Below are positions 36,001 to 51,000 of a stretch of DNA of 64,000 bases, piece by piece. The translations under genes and the position numbers were made by a program. This DNA comes from Pterobdella sp. o SKG-2022 (lineage: Eukaryota > Annelida > Clitellata > Hirudinida > Piscicolidae). The first letter of the stretch is position 1. Every line of letters begins with the position of its first letter. The notes under the pieces are model-generated. The model was not told the DNA's origin. It saw only the letters and a list, made by a program, of their open reading frames with translations, and did no database searches. The DNA lies in NCBI GenBank assembly GCA_964035795.1, contig OZ038320.1:15442381-15506380 (forward strand), given 5' to 3'.

Positions 36001-39000
36001 TCACTCACACCCACTCCAATAATACTCACAGCAGCGGAAACAAAACTAGCAATAAAACACTCCAAAAACAACAAATTCACAGGACCTAATGACATAAACA
36101 TCAGACACCTCAAACACCTAGGACCCATAGGTATCAAACACCTAACCAACCTTTCCAACACAGCAATCAACACACACCATACCCCAAATATGGAAATCAG
36201 CTAAAATCATCCCTATCGCCAAACTCAACAAAGACCCTTCAAGTCCTTCCTTATACCGACCAATAGCACTAAATAGAAAAAGCATTAGAAAAAATCATCC
36301 TACCCTACATCACCAATAACACTCCCAACACACCAACACGACTTCAGAGCGGCACACTTTACCGCCACAGCACTACACAAAATCAACAACACCATAATCA
36401 CTGAAAAAAAAACCTCAAAGAACAATCTTCACCGCACTCAACATGACCAAAGCATTCGACACAGTCAACATTCATAAACTCATCCACAAAAACACCCAAA
36501 TAACCACAAACGTAACAAAATTCTTAGCCAACTACCTAAAAGGCCGCCAACAACATACCACATACAACAAGCAAAAATCCACACACAAACATTAAAATAG
36601 GAGCTTCTAAGGGGGCACCCTATCACTAACGCTATTCAACATATAAATGTCAGACACTCCCATTCCCAAGATTAACTCAATCAACCTCATCACCCATGCA
36701 TTAGACCTCACCATGACCTCATCTCACCTCAGCACCATAACAGTCATCTAAAGCCTTTTCCCATACCTTAACGAGATTCACACATGGGCTCACACTAAAA
36801 ATCTCCATAACAATCCAACCAAAGCCACAACTAAACTCATGATTACAGACCCTTTGGAGTACAACAAACTACTGAACATACACTTATATCCCCATCACCT
36901 CCAACCCTACCATCCTTGGCCTAACTTTTTCACCCACACAAACAACACCATCAAAATAGCCCAAAAATTACTCAACCTTATAAAACGACTAACATCAACA
37001 CACTGGGGCAAAAACAAGAAGACACTCATCACCACATACAAAACAATATTCCTGCCCTTCATCAATTACGCTAACACCATTTGGTCACCCATCCACTTCA
37101 CTCAACAAACTCCAAAATAATACAAAACGCAGCTTTGAGAACAATCACGGGCTGCACCCAAGACACCAACACCTCCACTCAGAAACCAAAATCTTGCCAC
37201 TTTAAACCCACCTCAAACTTCACGCATCACAACTCACAAAAAGCCTCACACCCATCCCACCCTCTACATCCACTCACCCTAGATACAAAAAAAATTCACA
37301 TTCAACAAAAACTACACCTCAAACATATCCTCCTCCCAGAAAACTTCTCACGCACAAATAAGAAACAACATGAAAACGATACACACAAAAATGGTACACG
37401 AATACATATCCACTCAACAAAATCCTCAACAAACAACTCTCTCCTATACACGACTCAGAAACCACCCTAAATCACCACACCCGACGCACCATCGCCCAAC
37501 TCAGATCAACCAAATCGCCTTTCCTTTTATACCTCAACAAAATTTAACCATTATCCCATCCCTCACCCTTATGCCTTGTCTGTCATTCCCACCCTAACGA
37601 CACCTCTCTCCTCTTCACCTGCCTCAAACTAAGTACCACACTGGGACCCGAGAGTCTGTGTTAGGGTGCTCAGGGTAAAAAGAACAGTTTCGGCAGCGTG
37701 ATTTTGAAGATTGCAACTTGTAAATGAAACGGTTTGGAAGTCCGCAAAGTGAGGAGTTGCAATAGTTGACCCGAAAAAGGACTAGAGATATAGTTCGCTT
37801 TTTTTATGAAATAAACCAATGTTGTATAACGAGTAAATTAGTTTCAAAAAAATACAATTTGAGATTCGTGTTCTTCTACCACATCCAAAATATTGTTTTT
37901 CTTCCCGCGTATCTGATGAGTTTCTTCTACAACAGAGGTTAAATTTTAATCAATAACTCGAAAAATCGCAAAAAAAATTTTCAGCTTTTATTGGCCTCTA
38001 ATAAACTGAGTGCGTGATTCTAAAGTTTTTTCTTTTGATCATTTCATCAACGAAATTGATTTTCTCTAAAATACCGAATTCTTTAAAAGATTTTTGGGCA
38101 ACATTTATTATTTTAATTCATTCATTTTAATCAATCAATCAAAGCTTTTTAATAGCCCGTTTTCCTTCACCAAGGGTTAGTCGGCCTTTCTATTCAGAGC
38201 GATTGAGGGGATCTACACAAACCATGCCTAGCTTACTTTTGTCATTCAACAAAAAAGTTCGTTCCGAGTCTTTTTCGGTCTTCCAGGTTTCTTGAAAGAA
38301 TCTATCTTCTGTGAAACTTTACTGATGCTAAGCTCCAAGTGTTCAAAACACAGTTTAAAAAGAAGAAAGTCAGAATAAACGTTATCCTTCGCTTTAACTT
38401 TGCACATCCAGCGAATTGTGGCAAGGTCCTTCAAGGCGGCTCTATGTTGATTTTGTTACAGCCCAGGTTTCAACGTCTAGCACAGGTTGAATAGATATGA
38501 CTTGATCAATAAAGATAAATGACGATTAGTAAGAGGAGAAAGAAGTTGGCGAAACTTAACCCAGACAAACTTACATCATGATATTGAAGCAAGCTCACAT
38601 CCACCATTTGCAGATAACATATCACCAAGATAGCAGAAGTTTGAAACATCTTCCAGGGTTTCACCACTAACCATGACTTTCTTCACTAAGTTACCATCAA
38701 CAAGCTGAGCTATACCAAGGTAGTGAGCACATTTGAGGCCAAGGAACTTTTTATGCCACTGAATTTTTATTGCACTCATTGTCTGTGATTGTCCCATCAA
38801 ATAGTACTACAAGGATACTTTTCAGATTTTTTCAACACCAAGATTCGAACCAGAGATCATTAGCTTTTTCTTACCCATATTCACCGGCAACCTTTTATTC
38901 TCCATCTCTGACCTCCATGTTTTCAATTTCGCGAGAAGTTCATTCATAGACTGAACTTTCACCATCAAGTTATTAGCACAAAAACTCTCCCTAAGACAGC

Positions 39001-42000
39001 CTATAAGAAATTTCACAAGAATAGTGGTGAACTGAGAACAGAACCTTGATGAACACCAACCCGAACATCAAACGAATTGCTTCTCATCACCCATTCTCAC
39101 TTTGCTTCTCATTTCCTTGTGCATGGATTGTGCAATTCTCACGGGCCATTTATCAATTTTCAACTTCCGCACGCTCCACCAGCTTACTTTTCTTGGGACT
39201 CTGTCGAAAGCTTTCTCTGGGTCAATGAGAGCAACCTTATGCTTTTTTTGTAGCTGACGAAGAATAAATATGAAGTAAGTTGTATCTCGACCTGGCATGA
39301 AAACACATTGCATTTCGTCAACCAGTACCCTCTGTCTGAAAAATCCTTCCAACACGCGATGCAAAACCTTCATAACTTGTACAATTAAATTCAAATCTCT
39401 ATAATTCGATCTGTTCAAAACATCATATTTATCCTTATATACACTATGTGACTTTCTTGCCACTAAGGCAAGAAAGTTTAAGCATTTTGGCAACAATACC
39501 CTAAGGAACCGCGGCTCATCTCCAATGACGTCCTCGTTGTCACGTTGCATTTGCTTAGCCATTCGGTATGTTTCAACAGAAAATGCCTATGACAGTTTGA
39601 AATGGAGAGAGGGTTAAATCGTGTAAAGAAGTTAGTGACCCCTTGGAAAAGGGAAAGATGCTGACCAAGACAGCTAAAGTTTCAAACTCAGAACAACTAA
39701 TAAATGTGGAGACTGGAATGGCCATGTAGGATCACATTCTACTGCTTTTTAGGAGGTGCATGGTGGGTAAGATTTAGGAGAGTGAAATTTTGAAGGAGAG
39801 ACTGTTGGCATTTTCAAGATCTAAGCCAAACCTACAACAAAGATTTTCTATCATATTTTCCAAACTAACCTTGGCCTTCCCCTTCCTGTACTGTCTTCCA
39901 CCTCAAACCTTCACGCCTGCTTCACACTATCATCATCCCCTTTTCTTACAACAAGACCCAGCCATCTCAAACTTCCTTGTCTCACCATTTCAATAATATA
40001 TAATATTATAATCTAACCCTAATCTAACCATCATTCCGTTGTACTTAAACCATCGGCTAGCTGTACACCACACATCAATCGAAGCATCCGTTTCTCTTCT
40101 CTTCTCAAAATATTCTCTTCAACGGACCTTATCACCCAAGTCTCCGAGCCATATGTCATGATTGGCTTCACATATGTTCTATAAATTTTTCTTTTGATAT
40201 TCCATGTGTTATTTACCACATAACATAGAAGACATACTGTTGAATGCCTTCCATCCCAGCCCTATCCTTCGTGTAACAGCTAGCTCACTTCTTCCTCCAC
40301 TATTCATATTATCCTCTAGATAACAATAATTATTTTCCCTTTCCAACTCACTCAAACAATTGTTTTAAACATTCTTACATTCCTCATTTGAACCATGCCT
40401 ACAAACCTTGCATTCAAAATTTCCATTCATCCTACAAGACACTCTCTTTACCCTAGCACACCGCGCATAAACCCACTTCTTACACGTCTTGCACCTCACA
40501 CAATTGATTTCAACCCTCTTACCACACACACCACATGGATCAATCTTAGCCAAGACAACAACCCCACTATCACTACCACTTTCCATGAATTGTCTTACCA
40601 AGATTAACCTTCATTTCTTTCCCTTAAGTCATTAACGGTAAATAAGTCATTTTGAAAATAATATAATTGAGTTTAATGAATATACGATTTTTAAAATTCA
40701 GATATTTAAATATCGCTAATGTCTAAACTTACGTTTACGATTAAAACATCGAAATTTCGAAAAAAGTTTAGCGAACGTTTTTAATAAAAAGTAATATTTT
40801 CAATAACATTTCAAAACAGGCCGTGGTTAGAAAGTATAAAAAAATAACTTTGAAAATCCATTTTTCAAAACAGCCGAATCTGTCGGTTGCTAACCAAAGA
40901 TATTGACAATTTTATTCTTTATCCAGAATATTTATTGCTTTAAAATTGAAATTCTACTAGTTGTAATGTATTTGGTGTAAAACTCGTTTTAGTGATCTCA
41001 TATGAGATCGGCAAATTTTGTCTCTTTATGGTCATCATTTTACATGTATCGTTATTTTTAAAATTTTATACTGTAGATTATTAATTAGTTTTATTTTTAT
41101 GACAAATTTAATTTTTTAAATTAAATCACGATTTATTATTTTTCAATAAAAGTCTGTCAAAGTGAAATTTGGATAATTTTAACCATAAATATCAAAAATT
41201 GAATCGAAAAGTCAAAAAAAATTAATTGAATAATAAGATATATCTCTATTCAATAAAAAATTAATTTTCCTCCACTAAATATTAACCAAAATTCAGTTAA
41301 ATTGTTATTTTTTATTTATCTCACGTTAGATGTTCTACGGTTCAGCATTTTTACACTATTTTTCCATTTCTTCCTAACAAGAATGAAGTCAATTTGGCTT
41401 TTTGCACCTCCCGGTCCTAGAAAAATCCATTGTATTCCTGTTCTCTTGCGAAAACTTCTGTTAGTTATCTCTTAATGCTTTTCGATGGCTAGATCAAGTA
41501 TTTGGTCTAACCATCGTATTGTTACTGCCGAAATTAGACTTAGTTTCAGAAAAAAACTTGAAGAAGCTGAAGAGCAATGAGTACGATTGAGAAATGTTAA
41601 AAGATAACCCTCCATTGTAGCAAGCCTATTCAGTAGAAGTTAGAAATAAATTTGATCTTCTACAAGAGTTAGACGGATCCAACACCAAAATGTATCAAAA
41701 GTTTGTTAACCCGTTTGTGCCCATATGAGATCACTCACATATAGCAGTTTTATTGGTTAATATTTATCAAAATTAATTAATTTTTTCCATTAACTAAGGT
41801 TATATTTTCACTATTAAATTTCTTTTATTTGAATTTTCGATTTTATTTTATGATACTTGAGCTTTAAATTGTCCAGATTTCACTTTGACGGACGTTTTTT
41901 GAAAAACATTTAATTAAGGCATGTTTTATGATTATGATGAAATATGTTGAATTTATCTTTAATTAATATTATAAAATGTCAAAACTTGAGATACATGTAA

Positions 42001-45000
42001 AATCAACTAAATAAAAGACAATTAAAGTTGCTGATCTCATGAGATCAATGGGCACAAGTGTTAGCAAACGGGCGTTTCATAGAAACTACATTATAATTAG
42101 TGGAATTTCAATTTTAAAAAGTGGGATGTTACAAAAAATAAGTAAAATAGTCAAATGAATGAAAAAAATAACTTTGTAAATATTAGTTTATATATATAAT
42201 TAAGTGATACAAACTCTCATAAAATACTTCGGAAATCATGCACTCAAATAGTTTATTAAGAACAAGCCAATTAGATTTGGCTACAAATTTTGGGGATTTT
42301 GCGGTCTTCAAGCTATTGCTCTAAGTTTTATCTTTATTTTGGTAAAAATTTATCAGGCCAACGGAAAGACCTACGACAAGGATCACAAGTTGTTCTGAAC
42401 ATGTTAGATGCGGTAGAAGAACTCCAATCGCACACTGCATTTTTTGACAACTTTTTCACTAGTTATCCATTATTGATTCATTTTAAAAGTTCTTGTTTTT
42501 AAGCAACAGGGAATATACAAGATAATAGGTTAAGAAAAGATCCTTTGACCGACAAAAAAACAATGAATAACCAAAAAAGAGGCGGTCACAGCTAGAAATT
42601 CTAATTGTGAGGTGGCTAAATAATATTGTGGCAAACACTGGAACACATTATGATACAGCTGAACTTATACTTGAGTAACTCGTTGAAAAAAAAAAGAATT
42701 ATAATCAAAGGTTCAGCTCCATATGTATTTAAAAAATTTAGCTCAAATATGTGTAGAGTGGATAAGCACGATTGGTGGGCAAGCAAATAGGCCACGACAA
42801 TAAAGGCTAAAAATGGTATTTACCAATATTCACAAGAATACTGAATAGGGCATTAATAAGCTCTCAAAAAATCTATAATTGGTCAGACGAGAAAAGTGGT
42901 ACGCAAGCTCAAAAACGGATTTGCCTATATTTAGAAGCGCCACTAGTCGATCCTACTTCAAAAACTGCATTTAGGCAAAAAAAAAATCAAAAGATACAAC
43001 TGTTCCACTAGCTCTTAGTGATGCCTGTTTTAATCTTCAAGGACATATTATAATAACTCGAAATGAACAAAGAAGATGCCAAAACAAGCTATGCGCCGAT
43101 AGACTACGGACATTTTGGAAAAATGCACGGTTACTTCGAGCTTAGCTTAGATTTATTCATATCATAATCAATCAATCCAATTCTTTTTATAGCCTGTTTT
43201 CCTTGACCAAGGGTTGGGCTTTTTGAAAGTTCTATCTCGAAGTCGGCTTTTCCATTCCGAGCGATCAAGTGAATCCGCACAAATCATGTCTAGTTTTCTT
43301 TTATCATTCAATATGAGCTCGTTCCAAGTTTTTTTGGGCCTACCAGGCTTCTTGCAAGTATCTAAATCCAACTTTCACACTTGGGAGATCCAAACCATGC
43401 TACGCTCTACATGTCCAAACCACCTCGTTCTGCTTGTATGAAGAACTACTTAAACATTCTGAATGCCAAGTTTTGAAAGGAGTGAGTGAGAGCAAACGTT
43501 ATCATTCGTTTTGATGTTGCACATTCAGTGAATCATGGCAAGGTCATTTCGTGTAAAGCGGTTCAATGTTACGGGCCATGTTTCAGCAGCATGTAACATA
43601 GCTCTTTTGACACAGGTTGTGTAGACACGGCCTCTGGTCAATGATGATAAATGACGATTAGCTAGGAGTGGAAGAAGTTGGCGAAATTTAGCCCAGACAC
43701 ACAACGCGTTATTGAAGCAAGCTCACATCCACCACCTGCAGATAATATATCCCCAAGATAGTAGAACTCTAGGAAAAATTCCAGTTTTTCATCACCAATC
43801 ATCACTTCCTTTACTAATCTCCCATCAACAATCCGTGCTGTACCCAGGCAACGAGCGCTTCCGAAGTTAGAGGGCCTTTTATGCCGCTGCATTTCTTGTG
43901 TACCCATTGACTGCAGCTTCCACACTGAATAGCATTTCTACCCACACGTGTTTGGCATACACCACAAAGATATTTCCTAGATTTCTCAACAATTCAAGGT
44001 TCGAATCAGAAACTATTAGCTTTGTCTTACCCATATTCACCCTCAACCCATTTTCGTCCATCTCCGATCTCCATGTTCTCAACTTCATTAATAGTTCATC
44101 CATGGACTGAGCACTTACCAATAAATCGTCAGCATACAAAATCTCCAAAGGGCAACCTGTACGAAACTCCATAGATAAAGCTTCCAGCACAAAAAAAAAG
44201 TATAATGGGCTAGAACAGAAGCTTGATGGACACCTACCCGAACATCAAACGAGTTGCTATGCTCAAGGAAACTCTTTACTTCTCATTTCTTTGTCCATGG
44301 ATTGTACAATTCTCACAAGCCATTTATAAATTTTTAAATTTTTCGCATACTCCACCAAATCACTTTTCGTGGCACTCTGTCAAAGGCTTTCTCCAGATAA
44401 ATGAATGCTAAGTAGAGAGGCTTACCATCAACCAGATGCATTTTCTGTAACTTCTTCCTATTTGTTTCCAGTCATTTTCCCTTCATCGTGTGATTAGACC
44501 TTGTGAATGGCAGCTTTCCATCTCCTCTTGTTCTGCACCCAGCCTAAGTCAATACCATGCTCCTTCAGGTCCTTTTCAAACCAAGTCTTCTTCGGTCTAC
44601 CTCTTCCAACAGGGCCTGTTATTTCTTCTATTGTTTGACGTAACATATCATTCGGCTGCATTCGCATGACGTGCCCGTACCATCTCAATCTACTCATGGA
44701 TACGATGCTGGATAGTGGTTTGAGTTGTAGCTGCAATAATGCTTCTTTGTATCCTTTCTTGGTGACTATTCTAAGCATTTGTTTGTCTTGTTGAATTAGT
44801 CGCTCTTTGATGTCTTCCGTCATCGCCCAAGTTTCTACGGCATACAATATTATCTATCGCACATGGCTCTCATATACTACTTTCTTTGTTGTGCCACTGA
44901 GTGCTGGGGACCACAACATTTTTGTGATGGAAAAGAATGCTTGTTTTCTTCTTGACACAACTGCAGCACTGAGGTTTCCGCGTGGGTCGTAGACATCTAG

Positions 45001-48000
45001 GTATGTGAACGTGCTGGTTTGTTCAATTCTTGTGATACTGTTGACTTGGTTGTTTTTACTTGGTGGTTGTAGGCAAATAACACACAAACGTTCGAGAGTT
45101 TTCCATTGTTATTTTTTTGAGCTTACTGCATCTGAAGTGTGTCCAATCTTGACATTTGTTGCATCTAAGAGAGTTTCGTCCAACACCTTTGCCACAAACA
45201 GAACACGGAAAACGACCAGTTTTAACTATTGGTGAGCATTTGTCAGAAAAATTACTTTTAGCATATTTGGTTTTTTTTAGATTTACTTTTAATCCATGTA
45301 TTTCAAGGGTTTTCTGTCATTCTTCTAGTCTTTTGGTAGCTGCATTGATGTTTCTGACCATGATAAGTAGATCATCTGCGTACAGAACCTTTTTTGTGCA
45401 TTCATCGTTTCCAAGCTCATCACGAATGGCTTGCATAACTATGCTGATTAAGAGGGGGCTTAGGATTGAGCCTTGATGTACCTCTGTCGTTGTTTCAATC
45501 TGCTTACTGAGCTGGCCATTTATTTTGACAAAGCTTAAATTTCTGTCATAAGTGCATTGTATTGCTTGTACAAGCCATTCCGGCGCATTCAGATGCCTTA
45601 ATGCCCACCAGACAGTGTTGCGTGGAACAGTGTCAAAAGCCTTTTCTAAGTCAACAAATAAACACACCATTGATTTTTTGACTCTTCTTTTTGAAAATGG
45701 CCTCGTTGTGTTGCATCAATACTTTCTTTCACAAAGAGTCTGAGTTTCTGTTTTATTACACGTTCAAATATTTTGAAACTGTGCTCTAATATCTTCAGTC
45801 TTCTTTAGTTGTTTGGAAGTAGTATGTCTCTTTTGCGTTTTTATATGCAAAAAATAAGGGATTTCGTCCAATCAGCAGGAATTTTTCGCTCGTAAACAAT
45901 TTTATTTATTAGCCTGGTGAAAAGATCAGCAACAATCTCTCTTCCAGCTTTGATTATTTCAGCTGTGGTTTTGGAAAACCCACTGGATTTTTTTTATTTC
46001 AGTTGCTTGATGGCTTTGACTATTTTTATTCTTTTTTTGATCGGAGCATGTCCGGTTATTGGTGGTGGTGATAAAGTTTGTGTATTGTTGTTTTCTTTTT
46101 TAAGTAGGTTTTGGTAATACTGACGACATACTTCTAATTTTTCATCTGTGCTGATAACAAGTTTTCCACTTGTATTTTTAATGATTTGAGGGTTTTGAAT
46201 GTTTTCTTTTTCGAATTTGATTTTTTAAATATATTTAAATATTTTTTTTGGCTTTTTGTATTGGTTAAGCGTGTTTGACATGACATTGTTTTTGGCGTGG
46301 CACACTTAATGTTTTGCCTTTTTTTCTTAACTATGTATTCTTCATGAGACTTCAAACCTGTTTTTCATATTTTGTTTGCCCTTCTCTTCTCTTTAATCGC
46401 ATCATCAATTTGTTCCGTCCACCATTCAGCGCCATTTCAATTGTGATGATGTGGAACTTCCATTGAAGAAAGAAGATGAAGACAATGAAGTTGACTAAAA
46501 TATGTTCAAAATTAAAATTTTACTCTTCAAAGTTTTTTATTTAAAGTTTTGTCTATATATATTTTTTTGTTTATTATCACAGATTCAATTATTTTTTGCA
46601 ATTCATAAAATCAACTCAGTTTTCTAAATGTCATTTGTATAAGTATTATTATAATTGCTTTTGTTTCAAATAACACACCTTTTTTTCATATAATCTTAGT
46701 TAACTGTCTTGTTTATTTAGTTATACTTGCATAGTTTTTCTTAAATTGTCATATCTAAGAAAACTTAAATTACATTACTTTGTGTTCAAAGTTCATAATA
46801 CTCAGTGGTCTAGAAACTCCTGAAGTTAATACCACTATAATCATACTCGTAATTGATTTGATTAATTTATGCTGAGGTGCGTTGCCCTTAGTTTAACCGC
46901 ATACCACTTTTGCTGCATTATGTAGGCCTTCTTTTATTACACTCCATATGGTCTCCACGTCAGCATTCATAGCGTCAATGTTTACCTTGCTTTCGATTTC
47001 TAGTTGGAGCTCTTTCATTTTTGCAACTTCGCGGAGTTTCTAGGTCTTGAGGCGTGGCTCTGGTGCTATTTTGTTATTTTTCTTGCACCCAAGCGTTAAA
47101 TCGCATACAAGTAATTTATGCTGTGAAACATTCTTCACTTGGAATCACTTTAGCATTGTTTATGTCCATGTGTTTTTTTGGGTACATTATGAAGTCAATT
47201 TGCGATTGAGTTTCACCTGATTTGTACGTTTTTATGTGTTGTTCTTTTTTGATGAACCATGTGTTTACCAGAATTAGATCGTTCGTTACACAAAAGTCCA
47301 GCAGTCTTATAACCTTGTTGTTAAGAACACCATAATCATGATTTCCGTGAACTCCTTCATAGTTTGTGTTTCTAGCTACCACGTGGTCATTCATATCTCC
47401 ACATATTATTGGTATATCATCTGAGTCTTTTGATAGTTCAACCATTAATGTTTCATAAAACTCATCTTTTTCCTTAAATTTTCTTCCACTTTGATGATCA
47501 TATACACGTGTTATTCGGAGTGTGCGTGAGGATGTTCTAAACCTTACTGTCATGATGTTAGAGGATATTCGTTCAACCGTTGAAATTGCATTTTTATGTT
47601 TTTCCGCAACTTAAATAGCTACTCGTCCTTGTCCTTCAACATCTCTTAGACCAGTACATGCAGAATCTTCCTGATTTACCTTTCACCAATTCAGCATCAT
47701 CGCATTTTTTCCTAGCTTCCTAAAGACAGCGAATATCAACCCTCCTTTTTTCGAGCGTCTCGGCACTTTCGTTTGCTCTTCCTTTTATCGATCCAACATT
47801 AATGCTCGCAATTCTTAATTTTTTTCCTTTGTTCGCATTAGCATCAGTGGTCCGAGGCTGCCACTGATGCCCCCTAACATTCTTCCTACCGGTTCGGGAC
47901 CACCATAGGGATTCCCTAGTCGGATGTCTGCGGACCGCCCATCTTCAGCTTTCTCACAATTAATTTCTGTCATTCTAATTTTTTTGACAAGTTTTCCACC

Positions 48001-51000
48001 CGGCTGTCTTGCCCAACGTCAACTCACTTAGTTCGCAGTGTGACGACTTTAGAAATGATGCGTTCAGTATGGATGAGTATGTAAAGGTGAAAACTACTCT
48101 AGTTAATGGAAAGGCCTGTGGTAAAGATAGGATTAAGCCCCAAATACTTAAGCACTTGAAATTTGAGGACATAATTCTGGATATCTGCAACACTGCGCTA
48201 GTTCAACAAAACATACCACGTCAATGGTCAATGTTGAATATTATCTTCATACCAAAAAGTGGAGATCTGATATCAGCAAACAGCTATCGTGGTATGAGCT
48301 CAAATGTGTTGTGGCTAAAATGTATAATAAGATGATTTTAAATCGAACAAAATCTGGAATTGACCACAAGCTACCCATTAATCAAAACGGATGTCGCAAT
48401 AATAGATCTACAACAGGTCATATTCTTGCTGTAAGACGAATTTTGGAAGGTGCGAAAAAGAAAAATCTACTCGCCCTTTTCACTTAAATTGACTTCGAGA
48501 AAGCATTTGACACAATTCACAGAGGCAAGATGTTTAAATAATACAGGCATATAAAATTTCTCATATTCTTGTGACTTTAATCAGAAACATGTATTAACAC
48601 TCAAACTATCAAGTTCTATCACCGGACGGTGAATCGAGAAGCTTCGGTATTCAAGTTGGTGTTCTACAAGGTGATACTTTAGCACCATATTTGTTTGTGA
48701 TTGTTCTCGACTGTGTGTTGGGTAGAGCTATTACCAATAATAAGGGGAAATGTGGGCTCACTTTTTTAAAGAGGCAGAGTAGAAGAATTAAACCATCTGT
48801 AGTAACAGATTGCGACTTTGCGGATGATATTTTTCTCATTTCAAATGAGGTAAACTAAGCCCAGACATATATATTCAATGAAATAGAAAAAGTAGCAAAG
48901 GAAGTTGGACTTCACATTAACGGGGAGAAAACTAAATTTTAATCACTCAGTCAAAAAGAAGTACCAAAAATCACTACAGCGGAGGGCAAGAACATCGAAT
49001 GCGTTGATGATTATAAGTATCTGGGATCCTGGGTAAGTTCAACGAAAAAAGACGTGGGCATCAGAAAGGCGTTAGCGTGGAAAGCGTCAAGCATATTATC
49101 ACTAATATGGAACTCAAGTTTACAACGGTGGTTCAAAATAAGAGTTTTCAAGGCGACTGTAGAAGTAATCCGGCTATACGGGTGCGATACTTGGACCCTA
49201 ACAAATAGCCTCGAGAAAAAACTGGAAGGATGTTATACGAGACTGCTCCGAGCAACTTTAGGGTTTAGCTGAAAGGAACATGTCATCAATACAGTGTTTT
49301 ACTCGGGTCTGCCAAAAAACCTCCGACATGATCAGACAGAGACGTTTGAGGTTTGCTGGACACTGCTTCAAGAGGAGTGACGAAGTCGTTGCAGATCTCG
49401 TACTCTGGGAACCAAGACATGGTAGTGTCAGTAGAGGAACACCGACAATGACATTCGTTGGCAGGCTGGCTAGAGAATGTGGCGTGGAAATAGAAGATCT
49501 AACTAAAGCAATGAGAGACAGGAGTCTGGGCGGTGTCGTGACGGCTACTATTTCTCGACATAGTATGCCGCCCTAATTAAGTATGTTAGATGACTTGACA
49601 CAAACAGGTTAATTTATTTAGTGACATATATCGCAAGCAAGGGTTACTTTTTAATATTGAACACTTTTATCGCCGCACTATCAAGAAGCAAAGCATCCAG
49701 TATAATTTTCTTTTTTCGCTTGATTCAGGCGAGTTGTATGATATTTGAGAAAATGAAGATGGAGGGTTTTGCAGGCAATGATGATGTTCGATTGTGTACT
49801 TTGATGACTATTCCCAAGAATTCTGTTGGTAGGATAATTGGCAAGGGAGGCAAGAATGCTAGAGACATTGAACAGGTGGGACTTTTTATGTATTATTTTA
49901 TTTCAAATTTCAAAGTTTAATTTTCTAATAAATTATCTCACCTTTTATTGAAAAAGCTACAACAGTCGCATATGCCCTGTGTTAATCTCACGTTTTTTTC
50001 TAGGATTTCCAAAATCTCACGTTTTTTACAGTTCTAGATCAAGTTCTGTAGCTTGATGTTTTTGTGCTTATGATGAACTTCTGACCTTTGGCTCAACACC
50101 ACATATCTAGCGGGTCATGGACATATTGTTTCGCTCTAGCCTTTGCAGAACAGCATCTGTCGAGGGCCAGTTTTTACTGCAATATACAATGCAAATTAAA
50201 CAAAAAATGTATCCTATTTGCTAAAAGATTCTAAGGTTTCTATGTTTAGAAGTCAATATTGGCAAAAGTTTTTTTAATTTTACTCCAGGAAACTGAACAT
50301 CTGGTGATAACTGCTAACTCAAAACCTTCACTTGCACACAACATATCATCAAAGTAGCGAAACTTGGATTCTAAATCCATTGTGGCGTGGCCAATAGTAT
50401 TCTTTCTGACAGGTCTATTATCCAAACGTGGTCCAAACTGAGACAGTTAGGACAAACATAAACCTTTCAGACAAACTTGAGAACTCAGAAAGAGCACGTG
50501 GAGCAAAATATTGTTTTAACGCTAACACTTTTGCGGCATACACTGCAAGCAAAAACTTCAGAATCTTTCAGGTTTTCAGAAGCAAGCATTATGAATTTCG
50601 ATTTATAAGTACCACACTGGGCCCCGAGAGTCTGTGGACCGACCCCGTGAGAGCAGCTAAGCTTCTCGACCACTGGACGGTCTTGATGAGGATATGAGGA
50701 GCACCCAACAAGACTAGGGTGCTCGGGGTAAAAAAAAAAATGAATTTCGATTGTTGCATTTCACCCACAATTTTTACTTTCTATTACCAATTTCTATTTT
50801 TCAAATTTGGATACAACCATCTAGTGTTTTTGAAATCAAAACCAGTTCATCGGCTTATAAAAGTTATTCTGAATCACTGGTCTTAAATTTTCTAGATATG
50901 GCTTCCAAAACAAAAAGTTGAGGGCTCAACACAGACCTTTGAGTTAAGGTATGGGTCCACTCGGTGATACTAGCCCATCTGTGTTCTTCGATCCCCATGT

